A stretch of 54,717 bases of DNA from JAPKZH01 sp964537875 (GTDB taxonomy: Bacteria > Acidobacteriota > Aminicenantia > Aminicenantales > UBA4085): the NCBI GenBank assembly GCA_964537875.1, contig CAZIDN010000022.1, positions 1 through 54,717 of the forward strand. Direction: 5' to 3'. The translations under genes were made by a program, and so were the position numbers. Every line of letters begins with the position of its first letter. Position 1 is the stretch's first letter. The notes under the pieces were generated by a model. It searched no databases. It was not told the origin of the DNA and saw nothing but the letters and a program-made list of their open reading frames with translations. Below, in pieces: positions 1-8,027 of this stretch.

Positions 1-694
1 CGCACTGCTTGGGGTCGCCGGGGCCGTTCGAGATCACGACGCCCGAAGGCGTATAGTCCATGATCTTCCGGAAATCGGTTTCGGCCGGGACGCGGACGAC
101 CCGGATGTTCCTTTTGAGCAGGCAATTCAGGATATTGGCCTTTGCGCCGCAGTCGATCAGGGCGACGCCCTTGGTGACATCTTTGTTGTAGACCTTGATT
201 TTTTTCGCCGTGACTTCGGCGACGAGGTGGCGCTTGTTGGGGTCGGGAATGAGCCGGGCTTCCTGGCGAAGGGCCCGAAGGTCGGTCTTCTTGAAATACG
301 TTTCGAGAATCCCCAGCATGACGCCGTGGACGCGCAGCTTTTTGGTCAGCGCCCGCGTGTCGACGCTGGCGATCCCCGGAACGCCGTTTTCCTTGAGCCA
401 GTGGTCGAGCGTTTTTTCCGAGGTGGCGTGAGAGGGCGTGTCGCAAAGCTCGCTGACGATGTAGCCCCAGATCTTGGGCTTGTCCGACTCAAAGCTTTTA
501 GCGCTGACGCCGTAGTTGCCGATCAGGGGATACGTTTGGCAGAGGATCTGGCCGTGGTAGGAGGGGTCGGTGATGGATTCCGGGTAGCCGACCATCCCGG
601 TGTTGAAGACAACTTCCCCCGAGACTTTGGCGAACGCTCCGAACCCTTCGCCGGGCCAGACGCTGCCGTCTTCGAGGATCAGGACTGCCTTCAA
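1..694 (-). CDS. carA: Carbamoyl-phosphate synthase small subunit, C-terminal part beyond the left edge
   Basis: This is the glutaminase subunit of carbamoyl-phosphate synthase, which releases ammonia from glutamine for pyrimidine and arginine synthesis. The protein begins MKAVLILEDGSVWPGEGFGA and continues with family blocks such as VFNTGMVGYPESITDPSY and, near the edge, GVVISNGPGDPKQ, the start of the class I amidotransferase domain. About 231 residues are present of an expected 370 or so, and the catalytic Cys and His lie outside the window. The start is a TTG at 692-694, chosen because AAAGGAG lies 11 bases upstream and the family N-terminus starts exactly there. The gene has its own promoter and diverges from the epimerase gene. 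Identification is secure; only the TTG start is inferred. Confidence 0.96.
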   Translation of the reverse strand, partial: MKAVLILEDGSVWPGEGFGAFAKVSGEVVFNTGMVGYPESITDPSYHGQILCQTYPLIGNYGVSAKSFESDKPKIWGYIVSELCDTPSHATSEKTLDHWLKENGVPGIASVDTRALTKKLRVHGVMLGILETYFKKTDLRALRQEARLIPDPNKRHLVAEVTAKKIKVYNKDVTKGVALIDCGAKANILNCLLKRNIRVVRVPAETDFRKIMDYTPSGVVISNGPGDPKQC

Positions 695-724
695 ACCGAT
701 AGCCGCTCCTTTCGAGTTCGGTTA

Positions 725-753
725 ATTATATCCATTTCATCCTCGCGAGACAA
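725..753 (-). promoter_or_regulatory. Promoter of carA
   Basis: On the minus strand, TTGTCT (748-753) and a perfect TATAAT (725-730) are separated by 17 bases. Transcription would start near 718, about 24 bases before the TTG start of carA, leaving room for the AAAGGAG ribosome binding site. This is a pattern match only. Confidence 0.65.
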
Positions 754-780
754 TCCGTGATCCGGTTCCCTGGAAAGAAA

Positions 781-809
781 TTGAACCCTTCTTTTTTATA
801 TGGTATAAA
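781..809 (+). promoter_or_regulatory. Promoter of the epimerase-fkp operon
   Basis: TTGAAC (781-786) and TATAAA (804-809) are 17 bases apart, and the -10 is preceded by TGG, an extended -10 form. Start of transcription would be near 816, just ahead of the AAGGAG site serving the epimerase start at 848. It is back to back with the carA promoter. Confidence 0.6.
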
Positions 810-847
810 TCCAATACCGAAGCGTTGACTTGAAGGAGCCTGGAGCC

Positions 848-1813
848 ATGAAAAGGACATTGGTGTGCGGCGCCGGAGGATTCATCGGCAGCCATCTGGT
901 CAAAAGGCTGAAAAGAGAAGCGTATTGGGTCCGGGGCGCAGACCTGAAGCTTCCGGAGTTTTCGCCGACCGCGGCTGACGAGTTCCTGATGACGGACCTC
1001 CGTGAGGAAAAGAACTGCCAGACGGCCGTCAGGGCGCCGAAGGGCAGTGTCTTCGACGAAGTCTATCAATTGGCGGCCGATATGGGAGGCATGGGGTTCA
1101 TTCAAAGCGCCGAATGCGAGATCATGCGAAATAGCGCTTTGATCAACATTCACATGATTCACTCGAGCGCCAACGCGGGAATCAAAAGGTATTTCTTTTC
1201 CTCCTCGGCCTGTGTTTACCGGGACATGGAGCTCGACGAGTCCGAATTGTCTGAAGAGCAGGCCTATCCGGCCCGGCCCGACAACGAGTACGGCTGGGAG
1301 AAGCTATACGCCGAACGGATGGCCATGGCCTACGGCCGCCGCCATAAAATGAATATTCGTTTAGCCCGCTTCCAGAACTGCTACGGCCCCGAAGGCACCT
1401 GGCAGGGCGGGCGGGAAAAGGCGCCGGCCGCGCTCTGCCGGAAGGTCGCCGAAGCCGAGGACGGCGGCACGATTGAGGTCTGGGGCGACGGGACGGCCAC
1501 CCGTGCATTCACGTATATCGATGACCTGGTCGAGGGGATCCGGCTTCTCATGAATTCCGGCCTTGAAGACGGGGTCAACATCGGCCGCCAGGAATACGTG
1601 ACGGTCGATCAGCTGGCTATGACGGTTGTCGAAATTTCAGGGAAGACCATTCACTTCAAGCACGTCCAAGGGCCGGTCGGAGTCAACGCCCGGAATTTCC
1701 GGAACGACCGGATCACGTCCATCGGCTGGACATCGCGATTCTCCCTGCGGGACGGCTTGTCCCGGACCTATCCATGGATCAAGGCCCAAGTAGCCGCCGC
1801 CAAACAAAAATAA
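848..1813 (+). CDS. GDP-mannose 3,5-epimerase-like NAD-dependent sugar epimerase
   Basis: This 321-residue extended short-chain dehydrogenase closely resembles plant GDP-mannose 3,5-epimerase, which converts GDP-D-mannose to GDP-L-galactose and GDP-L-gulose. The NAD-binding GAGGFIG loop is at residues 8-14. Cys122 in SSSACVY and Lys191 in GGREKAPAAL match the plant catalytic Cys145 and Lys217, and Tyr148/Lys152 form the YxxxK pair. The blocks LAADMGGMGFIQ and GPEGTWQGGREKAPAA are also typical of that enzyme. The ATG at 848 was preferred over an in-frame codon at 830 because AAGGAG lies just before it and the Rossmann fold starts there. The stop codon touches the GTG of the next gene. Substrate specificity is inferred; a related GDP-sugar epimerase is possible. 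Confidence 0.88.
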   Translation: MKRTLVCGAGGFIGSHLVKRLKREAYWVRGADLKLPEFSPTAADEFLMTDLREEKNCQTAVRAPKGSVFDEVYQLAADMGGMGFIQSAECEIMRNSALINIHMIHSSANAGIKRYFFSSSACVYRDMELDESELSEEQAYPARPDNEYGWEKLYAERMAMAYGRRHKMNIRLARFQNCYGPEGTWQGGREKAPAALCRKVAEAEDGGTIEVWGDGTATRAFTYIDDLVEGIRLLMNSGLEDGVNIGRQEYVTVDQLAMTVVEISGKTIHFKHVQGPVGVNARNFRNDRITSIGWTSRFSLRDGLSRTYPWIKAQVAAAKQK

Positions 1814-4800
1814 GTGAACAATCGATCTTGGGATTATCTCATCGTCACAGCCTCCCATGAAGACCAGGCTTCTGCCTATCAAGGCCAGCTCGATATCCGG
1901 AAAAGCTTGGGGCTCATTCCCCAGGCCGAGGAAATCCTGGCCATCGCCGATCCCGGAGGGAAACGCGTCGGAAGCGGCGGCAGCACGGTCTTCTGCCTGC
2001 TCAAAATTCTAAGCCGCGAGCTGGCCGGATCGCCGCGCCTGATCGCGGACCCGTCTGCGTGGCTGGGCGTCCTGTCCAAGCTTCGGATATTGATCGTCCA
2101 TGCCGGCGGAGACTCCAAAAGAATTCCCGCCTATGGAGCCTACGGCAAGATTTTTATCCCGGTTCCTGGAGAATCCGACCGGGCGCTGGGAATGACGCTT
2201 TTCGACCGGCTGCTGCCGACCTACTTTAGCCTCCCTCCCGGACCGGCGGAACAGGGCCAGGTCGTCGTGGCCACGGGGGATGTGCTCTTGTCGTTTGACG
2301 GCCGCAAAGTGCGTTTTTCGCCCGAGGGGATCACGGGCCTGGGCTGCTATGCGGTGCCGGAGTTAGCCAGAAATCACGGTGTATTTTGTCCCGACGCCCA
2401 AGGAAGGGTCCGGCGTTTTCTCCAAAAGCCGACCCCCGCGGAACAGGCTGAGAAACAGGGCATCCACCGGCACGGCCAGTCCGTTCTTGATATCGGCGTC
2501 ATGAATTTGAATCCGTCGGCGGCTGTCCGTTTGATTCAAATTTGCGATATCCGGAAAAGCTCTTCGGGAGAGCTGACTTGGACCGGCGCCCTCGCCGCTG
2601 CCGTCGAGACGGCCGGTCTCGATTTTTACCGCGAAATCGCCTGCGCCATGGGCACCGAGGCGAATTTCAAGGATTATCTTCAATCCGTGCGCCGGTCCGG
2701 CTCGTACCTTGACGAGCCGCTTCTCCGGCATATTTTCGATGCCATGTCCAAGGTGCCGTTTAATGTCTGCATCCTGCCTCAGTGCGGATTTCTCCATTTT
2801 GGGACTTCCCGCCAGCTGATCTACAGCGGTAACGACTTGTTGAGCATGGACTACGGAACGTCGCATTCCAGCTCCTGTCTGAGCATCAACAACGACATGT
2901 CCGGGGAAGGACAGATCGTCGGCTCCAATTCCTGGGTGGAAGGGTGCCGCATTCAATCCCCGCTCGCCCTGGGCGGAGAGAATCTCGTCATCGGCATCGA
3001 CGTCGAAGTCCCGCTTTCCATCCCGGCCCAATCGGTCGTGGATGTCTTGAAGGGAAAAGACGGAGAAGGACGCGATGTCTGGTTTATCCGCTGCTACGGA
3101 ATTGATGACGTGTTCCATCGGACAAGTGTGGAAGGGGGGCGCTTGTGTCGCCTGCCCATCCCTGAATGGCTCAAAGCGATGGATGCGTCGGAAGACGATA
3201 TTTGGAACCCGGCCATTTCGCCCGCCGACAGGCAGATCTGGCAGGCCCGAGTTTTTCCCGCGGTCGCGAAACCACAGGATTTCCGGGATTGGCTTTGGAT
3301 GCTTGCGCCGAACAGCGCAACTCCGGCCCAAAAAAAAGCCTGGAAGGCCGTCCGGCGATACAGCTTCTCGGAGATGGCCGGCCTGGCATCGATAGAGGAT
3401 TTTTATTCCCGAAGACTCCTCAACAGATTTGAGGACATGCGGCGGTCACTGCGGCGGCTGTTTCGTCATCAGAGCGGATTTTCCGCCTCCGAGCTCGCCT
3501 TCATCTTCCAGACCCTGGGCTCTGAAGCTTCGGCCCGATGGATTGTCCAGATCGTCAAGGAAGCCTGTGCTTATTTCGGCGAAGAGAAGCCCGGCGTGGG
3601 AGCGGGATTAGAACAGCTGGAATTGTCGAGGATTCTTCATACGCTGGGGTCCGCAATATCAAAATTCATGCCTGGTGATGGCCGGGGCAGGGATGAGCTG
3701 CTGCGCTATGCGGGCGAACACGTCTCGGAAGCAGAAAAAAAACGGCTTGCTTCGTTGGGCATCGAGTCCGGACTTTTCCGGGATGCGGCGAGCTGGGCTC
3801 AGGCGGCCCAGGAAGCAGCGTTCGAGAACGTCAGCCGGACGATCATTTTCAGCAGGGACAGGCCGCAGGATTTTCCAAAAAACGCCCTGCGGACGGATGA
3901 GATCATCTGGGGCCGCGCCCCGGCCCGCTTGGACCTCGGCGGAGGCTGGTCGGACACCCCTCCCTATTCCCTCGAGCACGGCGGCTGCGTCATCAATGCC
4001 GCCGTGAATCTCAACGGGCAGCCGCCGATCCATGTTTATGCCCGGGTCATCGACAGGCCCGAGATTCGGATCAGTTCCATCGATCTTGGGGCCCAGATCA
4101 CGATTCGGGACATGGATGAGCTCCTGGATTACAGGATGCCGACCAGCCAATTCGGCCTGGCCAAAGCCACGCTGGCGCTGGCCGGCTTCTCCCGCGACGC
4201 CGCCAAATGGCCGCGAGGGGTGAGTACTCTCGAGGAAATGATGAAGCGTTTTGGCGGAGGGATCGAGCTGACAACCTTGGCGGCCATCCCGAGCGGCAGC
4301 GGTCTTGGGACGTCCAGCATCATGGGAGCCGTGCTGATGGCCGTTGTCCACCGCCTGATTGGCAGGGATCTCTCGGCACGGCAGCTTTTTTATAACGTGC
4401 TGAGGCTCGAGCAGGAATTGACCACGGGCGGCGGCTGGCAGGACCAAGTGGGAGGGGCGGTCGGCGGAGTCAAGATGATCACCGCTGAAGCGGGGATTGT
4501 GCCGGATCCGCGGATCCACTATGTCCCGCAGGACGTCCTCGACCCCAGGCTGAACCACGGCCGGACTCTGCTCTATTATACGGGTCTGCGGCGGCTGGCC
4601 AAAAATATCCTGCACTATGTTGTCGGCAATTACCTCGACCGCGACAGGGCCGCCATGGAGACGCTGCGAAAGCTGCACGCATTTCCGCCGGTGATGGTCG
4701 AGGCGATGGCTGGCAAGGATATCCGGCGGTTCGGAGAATTGATCGACGTCGCCTGGAATCTGAATAAACGGATCGACCCGGATTCGACGACGGACGTCAT

Positions 4801-5008
4801 CGAGGAGATCCTGGCGCGAATCAAGCCTCACATCTACGGAGCCAAGCTTCTTGGCGCTGGCGGAGGCGGATTCTTGCTGATGGTTTGCCGGACGCCAGAA
4901 GATGCGGTGGCGGTCCGTCAACTTCTCAACGAGGCTCCGCCCAATGACCGCGCCCGCTTCTTTGATTTCGACATCAGCGCCGAAGGCCTGGCCGTCACGG
5001 TCAGCTGA
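1814..5008 (+). CDS. fkp: Bifunctional L-fucokinase / L-fucose-1-phosphate guanylyltransferase (Fkp-like)
   Basis: This two-domain salvage enzyme phosphorylates L-fucose and couples it to GMP, giving GDP-L-fucose for glycan building. The N-terminal half carries the GGDSKRIPAYGAYGKIFIP motif (about residues 98-116) of the fucose pyrophosphorylase family. The last 370 or so residues are a GHMP kinase with APARLDLGGGWSDTPP, the ATP loop IPSGSGLGTSSI and the C-terminal GAKLLGAGGGGF. At 1064 residues it is about a hundred longer than Bacteroides Fkp. The GTG start directly follows the TAA of the epimerase gene, so the two are very likely translationally coupled. Since the partner should make GDP-L-galactose, the true sugar could be L-galactose or another L-fucose analogue; fucose is the default from the family. 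Confidence 0.9.
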   Translation: MNNRSWDYLIVTASHEDQASAYQGQLDIRKSLGLIPQAEEILAIADPGGKRVGSGGSTVFCLLKILSRELAGSPRLIADPSAWLGVLSKLRILIVHAGGDSKRIPAYGAYGKIFIPVPGESDRALGMTLFDRLLPTYFSLPPGPAEQGQVVVATGDVLLSFDGRKVRFSPEGITGLGCYAVPELARNHGVFCPDAQGRVRRFLQKPTPAEQAEKQGIHRHGQSVLDIGVMNLNPSAAVRLIQICDIRKSSSGELTWTGALAAAVETAGLDFYREIACAMGTEANFKDYLQSVRRSGSYLDEPLLRHIFDAMSKVPFNVCILPQCGFLHFGTSRQLIYSGNDLLSMDYGTSHSSSCLSINNDMSGEGQIVGSNSWVEGCRIQSPLALGGENLVIGIDVEVPLSIPAQSVVDVLKGKDGEGRDVWFIRCYGIDDVFHRTSVEGGRLCRLPIPEWLKAMDASEDDIWNPAISPADRQIWQARVFPAVAKPQDFRDWLWMLAPNSATPAQKKAWKAVRRYSFSEMAGLASIEDFYSRRLLNRFEDMRRSLRRLFRHQSGFSASELAFIFQTLGSEASARWIVQIVKEACAYFGEEKPGVGAGLEQLELSRILHTLGSAISKFMPGDGRGRDELLRYAGEHVSEAEKKRLASLGIESGLFRDAASWAQAAQEAAFENVSRTIIFSRDRPQDFPKNALRTDEIIWGRAPARLDLGGGWSDTPPYSLEHGGCVINAAVNLNGQPPIHVYARVIDRPEIRISSIDLGAQITIRDMDELLDYRMPTSQFGLAKATLALAGFSRDAAKWPRGVSTLEEMMKRFGGGIELTTLAAIPSGSGLGTSSIMGAVLMAVVHRLIGRDLSARQLFYNVLRLEQELTTGGGWQDQVGGAVGGVKMITAEAGIVPDPRIHYVPQDVLDPRLNHGRTLLYYTGLRRLAKNILHYVVGNYLDRDRAAMETLRKLHAFPPVMVEAMAGKDIRRFGELIDVAWNLNKRIDPDSTTDVIEEILARIKPHIYGAKLLGAGGGGFLLMVCRTPEDAVAVRQLLNEAPPNDRARFFDFDISAEGLAVTVS

Positions 5009-5089
5009 CCTCTTCCTTTGTTCTGAGGATTGCTTTGTCTCTTAGATCTAAGAATTTCCTTTTCGTTGGCGATAGCAGAATGTGAAGCA

Positions 5090-5503
5090 TCAAAGCAATT
5101 TTCCATTTCGCAATTCACTCCCTGATTTGGAAAATACTCTGCGAAATTCCAGGAGTTCCACGGGAGCCCCGTTGTCAATAATCATGGCGACTCTGACACC
5201 TTCAGAAGGTTCACTCACCGGCCCAAGAAGTTCCTTGCCCCTTATTTCGACATCAAGATTGTCGACTTCAAAGGCAACATGAGGGATCGTCCTAATGAGT
5301 TCTGAAATTGGGCAGTCTGGTTCAAAACGCATCCACTCTATGCCGTAAGGACTGGTTTCAAAACCGGATACATACACTTTGAGATGCTCAAGATACCGTT
5401 CTCCTGGCCTAAGTTTATCGGTAGGAATGCCCATGTGATGATAGCGCCAGCCCTTGGTCGCAACGGCTGGAGGTTCGTGATCCTTCCGAATCATGGCCTT
5501 CAT
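5090..5503 (-). CDS. VOC-family (glyoxalase/bleomycin resistance fold) protein
   Basis: This cytoplasmic protein of about 137 residues has the paired beta-alpha-beta layout of the vicinal oxygen chelate fold: a first metal-site His in WRYHHMGIP, a middle segment IPHVAFEVDNLD, and a C-terminal Glu in DNGAPVELLEF. These are typical metal ligands of the family. Members include lyases, dioxygenases and resistance proteins, and nothing here fixes the substrate. The open frame extends to 5521, but the ATG at 5503 is preferred because GAGGAG lies ten bases before it. It stands alone between fkp (convergent) and the DUF1697 gene. Confidence 0.75.
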   Translation of the reverse strand: MKAMIRKDHEPPAVATKGWRYHHMGIPTDKLRPGERYLEHLKVYVSGFETSPYGIEWMRFEPDCPISELIRTIPHVAFEVDNLDVEIRGKELLGPVSEPSEGVRVAMIIDNGAPVELLEFRRVFSKSGSELRNGKLL

Positions 5504-5550
5504 TTTGTCATGTCTCCTCATTTGAGCGGACTAGCTGGACGACTTAGACG

Positions 5551-6102
5551 TCATCTCTCATTTGATATTTTGTATAAAGCCATGACTGTTTTCCAGTTTC
5601 TTGTCGTGGCGGGCACGCTCAATTTTTTCTCGAAGAAGGTGTTAGAAAATTTGGCCCTCCCGTATCCATTGGGACAGAAAATATATATCTCTTGGCCGCC
5701 AACAAAAAATTCATCATCTTCATCGTTTGGGATACCCAAACCACCCAATTTTGCTTCCGACGGAGGGCGATACAAGAAAGTTACGTGAAGCTTGGCAGGG
5801 TCTTCATTTCTTTTTTTCAAAAAGGGATTGTTGGCAATGATCCGTTGAAAATCGTTTGTTTCCCGAATAAAAACGGACACGGAATATCCCAATAATCGTT
5901 TGATTTGCGCTTCAATTAGATTCACCAGAGCGGAGGCATTAGATTTCGTGCTATTGAAAACGACATTTCCGCTTTGGACATAGGTTTTGACATTGACCAA
6001 ATCCAATGATTTGTATAAGTCCGCTAGTTCCTCCATTCTTATATTTTTTTGCCCGCCCACATTTATACCCCGCAGCATTGAAATGAAAGCATTCATTTTC
6101 AT
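5551..6102 (-). CDS. DUF1697 family protein
   Basis: This cytoplasmic protein of 183 residues matches the DUF1697 family through its N-terminal block SMLRGINVGGQKNIRMEEL, the internal segment YVQSGNVVF and the C-terminal TTRNWKTVMAL. No enzymatic role is established for the family as far as I know. The ATG at 6102 is preferred over an in-frame GTG at 6111 because AGAGAG sits eight bases upstream. A 13-bp palindrome, CAAATATTATTTG (6117-6129), lies just before the gene and could be a small control site. The codons are more A+T rich than those of fkp, which may mean a separate history. Confidence 0.85.
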   Translation of the reverse strand: MKMNAFISMLRGINVGGQKNIRMEELADLYKSLDLVNVKTYVQSGNVVFNSTKSNASALVNLIEAQIKRLLGYSVSVFIRETNDFQRIIANNPFLKKRNEDPAKLHVTFLYRPPSEAKLGGLGIPNDEDDEFFVGGQEIYIFCPNGYGRAKFSNTFFEKKLSVPATTRNWKTVMALYKISNER

Positions 6103-6283
6103 ATTGTGCACTCTCTCAAATATTATTTGACAAGCTTACGGATTAGTCTGCATTTTGATTAAGCTACGGTCTTCGGCGACCAACGGGGAAGGAGCATGAA
6201 AGATAGTAAATAAGGATGAACTGGATGTCAACCGGGTACGCTGCGGCAGCCGGTCGGAAGCAAGGCAAATCTTTATCTAAAGC

Positions 6284-6610
6284 TCATGGTTCAGACCGGC
6301 GGCGCTGCTTTCGAGACATGAGATCATGCCATTGCGTCCGGTACTGTCTGTACGCTTTTCGACCCTCTTCCGTCAGCCGGCAGACTGTCAGCGGGATCTT
6401 GCCCTTGTAGGTCTTTTCAATGGCGACATAGCCGGCCTCTTCCAGCTTTGTGAGATGAGCCGATAGGTTTCCCTTTGTCAGACCTGTTTCGCGCTGGAGG
6501 AAAAGAAAATCCGCGGATTCGACGACATTTAGCATTGTCATGATGATCAGCCGGGCAGGTTCGTGGATCAGCCGATCGATGTTTAATATGTTACGGATAT
6601 CAGCGCTCAA
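6284..6610 (-). CDS. Winged-helix transcriptional regulator (HTH_34-like)
   Basis: This 108-residue DNA-binding protein has the compact winged-helix pattern seen in ArsR/MarR-like regulators. SADFLFLQRETGLTKGNLSAH forms the helix-turn-helix, followed by LTKLEEAGYVAIEKTYKGK for the recognition-side strand and wing. It resembles one-domain regulators usually encoded beside a small membrane protein, which is the case here. The start is a TTG at 6608-6610 overlapping the TGA of the upstream gene (TTGA), with AAGGA just ahead, so it is translationally coupled. A longer open frame to 7198 is only read-through over the neighbour. The 35-bp palindrome upstream of the operon is its probable binding site. 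Confidence 0.83.
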   Translation of the reverse strand: MSADIRNILNIDRLIHEPARLIIMTMLNVVESADFLFLQRETGLTKGNLSAHLTKLEEAGYVAIEKTYKGKIPLTVCRLTEEGRKAYRQYRTQWHDLMSRKQRRRSEP

Positions 6611-7242
6611 GACTGTTCCTTTTCGAGGACGGGGTTTTTCCTGACGAATTGTCTGAGTGTAATTGCGCCGGAAACACAGAGGGCCAAGCCCATGAGGCAA
6701 TAAAATGCACTGAGTCCGGATATGGCTGCCAAGCCGGATCTGGCAAAGACGATTCCGGAAGCGAGAACGAGGACGGATAAAAGAAAGAATCGGATCAGGT
6801 TCGTCCGTATGGCAACATAGAAAAGCGTTAGAGCAAACATAAGACCAAAGCCGGCCAAAACCCACGAAAATCCGCCTGAATTCCGTGAAAGAGAGTATGC
6901 TAATGCGCCCACGATCCCGGCCAAGCCGCCGACCAAAGAAAATCGGCGCGGCCGTTTTCGGCCGTCCGGCCTCCGGTACGAAACAAATCCCGCCCGGGGA
7001 TAGGTCAATTTCTCCTTTAACAGACGAACGGTCCGGCCGACGAAACGGACGCCAAAGATGAAAACGGGCAGCATGCCGATCGACCAGAGGCCGCGCCACA
7101 AGGATTTCGCAGGAATCAAGGCGTACCCGAGGAGGTAAATTCCCAGAAACAAAACCATCACGCCGAACGCCATCTCCCAGATACCGTCTTCGTACCAATA
7201 TTGGATCGTTCGACGCTCGACTTTCTTGAGGTCCGTAACCAT
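6607..7242 (-). CDS. Membrane protein of a regulator/membrane-protein operon
   Basis: This 211-residue protein has about five or six membrane spans, for example MAFGVMVLFLGIYLLGYALI, LWSIGMLPVFIFGVRFV, FSLVGGLAGIVGALAYSL, LAGFGLMFALTLFYVAI, LLSVLVLASGIVFA and FYCLMGLALCVSGAI. A charged stretch with RRPDGRKRPRR lies between the second and third spans. I do not recognise a named family. It is the first gene of the operon, with AGGAGCC before the ATG at 7242, and its last codon overlaps the regulator start. The pairing suggests the regulator controls or is controlled by a membrane stress or transport function, but none can be assigned. Confidence 0.75.
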   Translation of the reverse strand: MVTDLKKVERRTIQYWYEDGIWEMAFGVMVLFLGIYLLGYALIPAKSLWRGLWSIGMLPVFIFGVRFVGRTVRLLKEKLTYPRAGFVSYRRPDGRKRPRRFSLVGGLAGIVGALAYSLSRNSGGFSWVLAGFGLMFALTLFYVAIRTNLIRFFLLSVLVLASGIVFARSGLAAISGLSAFYCLMGLALCVSGAITLRQFVRKNPVLEKEQS

Positions 7243-7251
7243 CTGAGGCTC

Positions 7252-7286
7252 CTATTAACTAGTTTATAATATAAACTAGTTAATAG
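7252..7286. promoter_or_regulatory. 35-bp perfect palindrome, probable operator
   Basis: The arms CTATTAACTAGTTTATA and its reverse complement meet around one central base. Each arm contains the 8-bp palindrome AACTAGTT (7257-7264 and 7274-7281), so two identical half-sites lie 17 bp apart centre to centre. It begins at the -10 hexamer of the operon promoter and ends ten bases before the start codon at 7242. This is the expected place for a repressor site of the winged-helix protein encoded downstream. Confidence 0.75.
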
Positions 7287-7313
7287 TATCAAGATTTATT
7301 ATTGGTTTGTCAA
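7285..7313 (-). promoter_or_regulatory. Promoter of the membrane protein/regulator operon
   Basis: On the minus strand a perfect TTGACA (7308-7313) and GATACT (7285-7290) are 17 bases apart. Transcription would begin near 7278, inside the palindrome, so bound regulator would block RNA polymerase. Confidence 0.7.
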
Positions 7314-7440
7314 GTGAAATTTTTTGAAGGGGACTCCCGGTCCTGTTCTTTTCACGTTCCTTTATCTTTAGGACCTGCGCAGGCCGCCTTGACAGCCTTT
7401 TCAATTGTGAAGTGCGATTTTCTGCGATGGAAAGGGAAAA

Positions 7441-7878
7441 ATGAAAAAAATCTATTTCTTTGGCTCTATCCTCTTATTTTTTTTAATTGCCGTCGCCGCT
7501 TTTTATGGGTTATTCATTCCCGGCGCTTATTCACGAGAGACCGCGAATTGGACGACGCAAGCGAGGGCCCAAGACTGGGTCGATTTGTTGCTGGCGGCTC
7601 CGATTTTGCTCGCCTCCGCATTTCTCGCTTATAAGAAGTCGTCAAAAGCCTATCTGGTATGGCTGGGAACGCTTTTTTTTATTGCCTATTCTTTTCTTCT
7701 TTACGCTTTCCTGGTTCATTTCAACGCGATGTTCCCCGTTTATATGGCGGTCCTTGGCCTTTCGATTTATTTCTTGATTTTCTCGTTGGCCCAAGAAAGG
7801 AATCTGGCCGAGAAAATATATCATATGGAAAACTGGAGCAGAAAAGGAACGGAGCGGAAATATTCTCTAAGCCCTTAG
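7441..7878 (+). CDS. Small membrane protein of unknown function, possibly C-terminally truncated
   Basis: This 145-residue protein has an N-terminal membrane segment (FGSILLFFLIAVAAFYGLF), a loop with PGAYSRETANWTTQARAQDWVD, and three further spans (LLLAAPILLASAFLAY, YLVWLGTLFFIAYSFLLYAF, VYMAVLGLSIYFLIFSLA). I recall similar membrane proteins of about 200 residues with the same PGAYSRETANW loop. The last twenty residues here are polar and end abruptly, so the gene may have lost its final spans; this is a judgement from memory of the family. A GGAAAGGG stretch before the ATG can serve as ribosome binding site. Confidence 0.6.
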   Translation: MKKIYFFGSILLFFLIAVAAFYGLFIPGAYSRETANWTTQARAQDWVDLLLAAPILLASAFLAYKKSSKAYLVWLGTLFFIAYSFLLYAFLVHFNAMFPVYMAVLGLSIYFLIFSLAQERNLAEKIYHMENWSRKGTERKYSLSP

Positions 7879-7987
7879 ATGCGTTGGGGCTGCCCAAAAC
7901 CCAGATTGAGAGCGAAGAAGGCGTCAAGGGCGGATTGCGGACGCCAGAGGGGAGATGGGGGGAGGAAATCTTCCGAGGTTCTAAAGT

Positions 7988-8016
7988 TTGCTTTGAACAC
8001 GGGAGGATGCTAATAT
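7988..8016 (+). promoter_or_regulatory. Possible promoter of gltX
   Basis: TTGCTT (7988-7993) and TAATAT (8011-8016) are 17 bases apart. Transcription would start only a few bases before the gltX ATG at 8028, giving a near-leaderless message; no ribosome binding site is seen at a normal distance. Matches to consensus are modest. The rest of 7879-8027 shows nothing else. Confidence 0.3.
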
Positions 8017-8027
8017 TTTAAATCGCT

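Noticed and set aside
2363..3331. Minus-strand open frame of 322 codons inside fkp
   Set aside because: Antisense shadow of the guanylyltransferase domain, with no start signals and no family-like sequence.
6284..7198. Open frame of 304 codons covering the regulator and part of the membrane protein gene
   Set aside because: Only the last 108 codons encode the winged-helix protein; the upstream part is an out-of-frame reading of the membrane protein gene, and the true start overlaps its stop codon.
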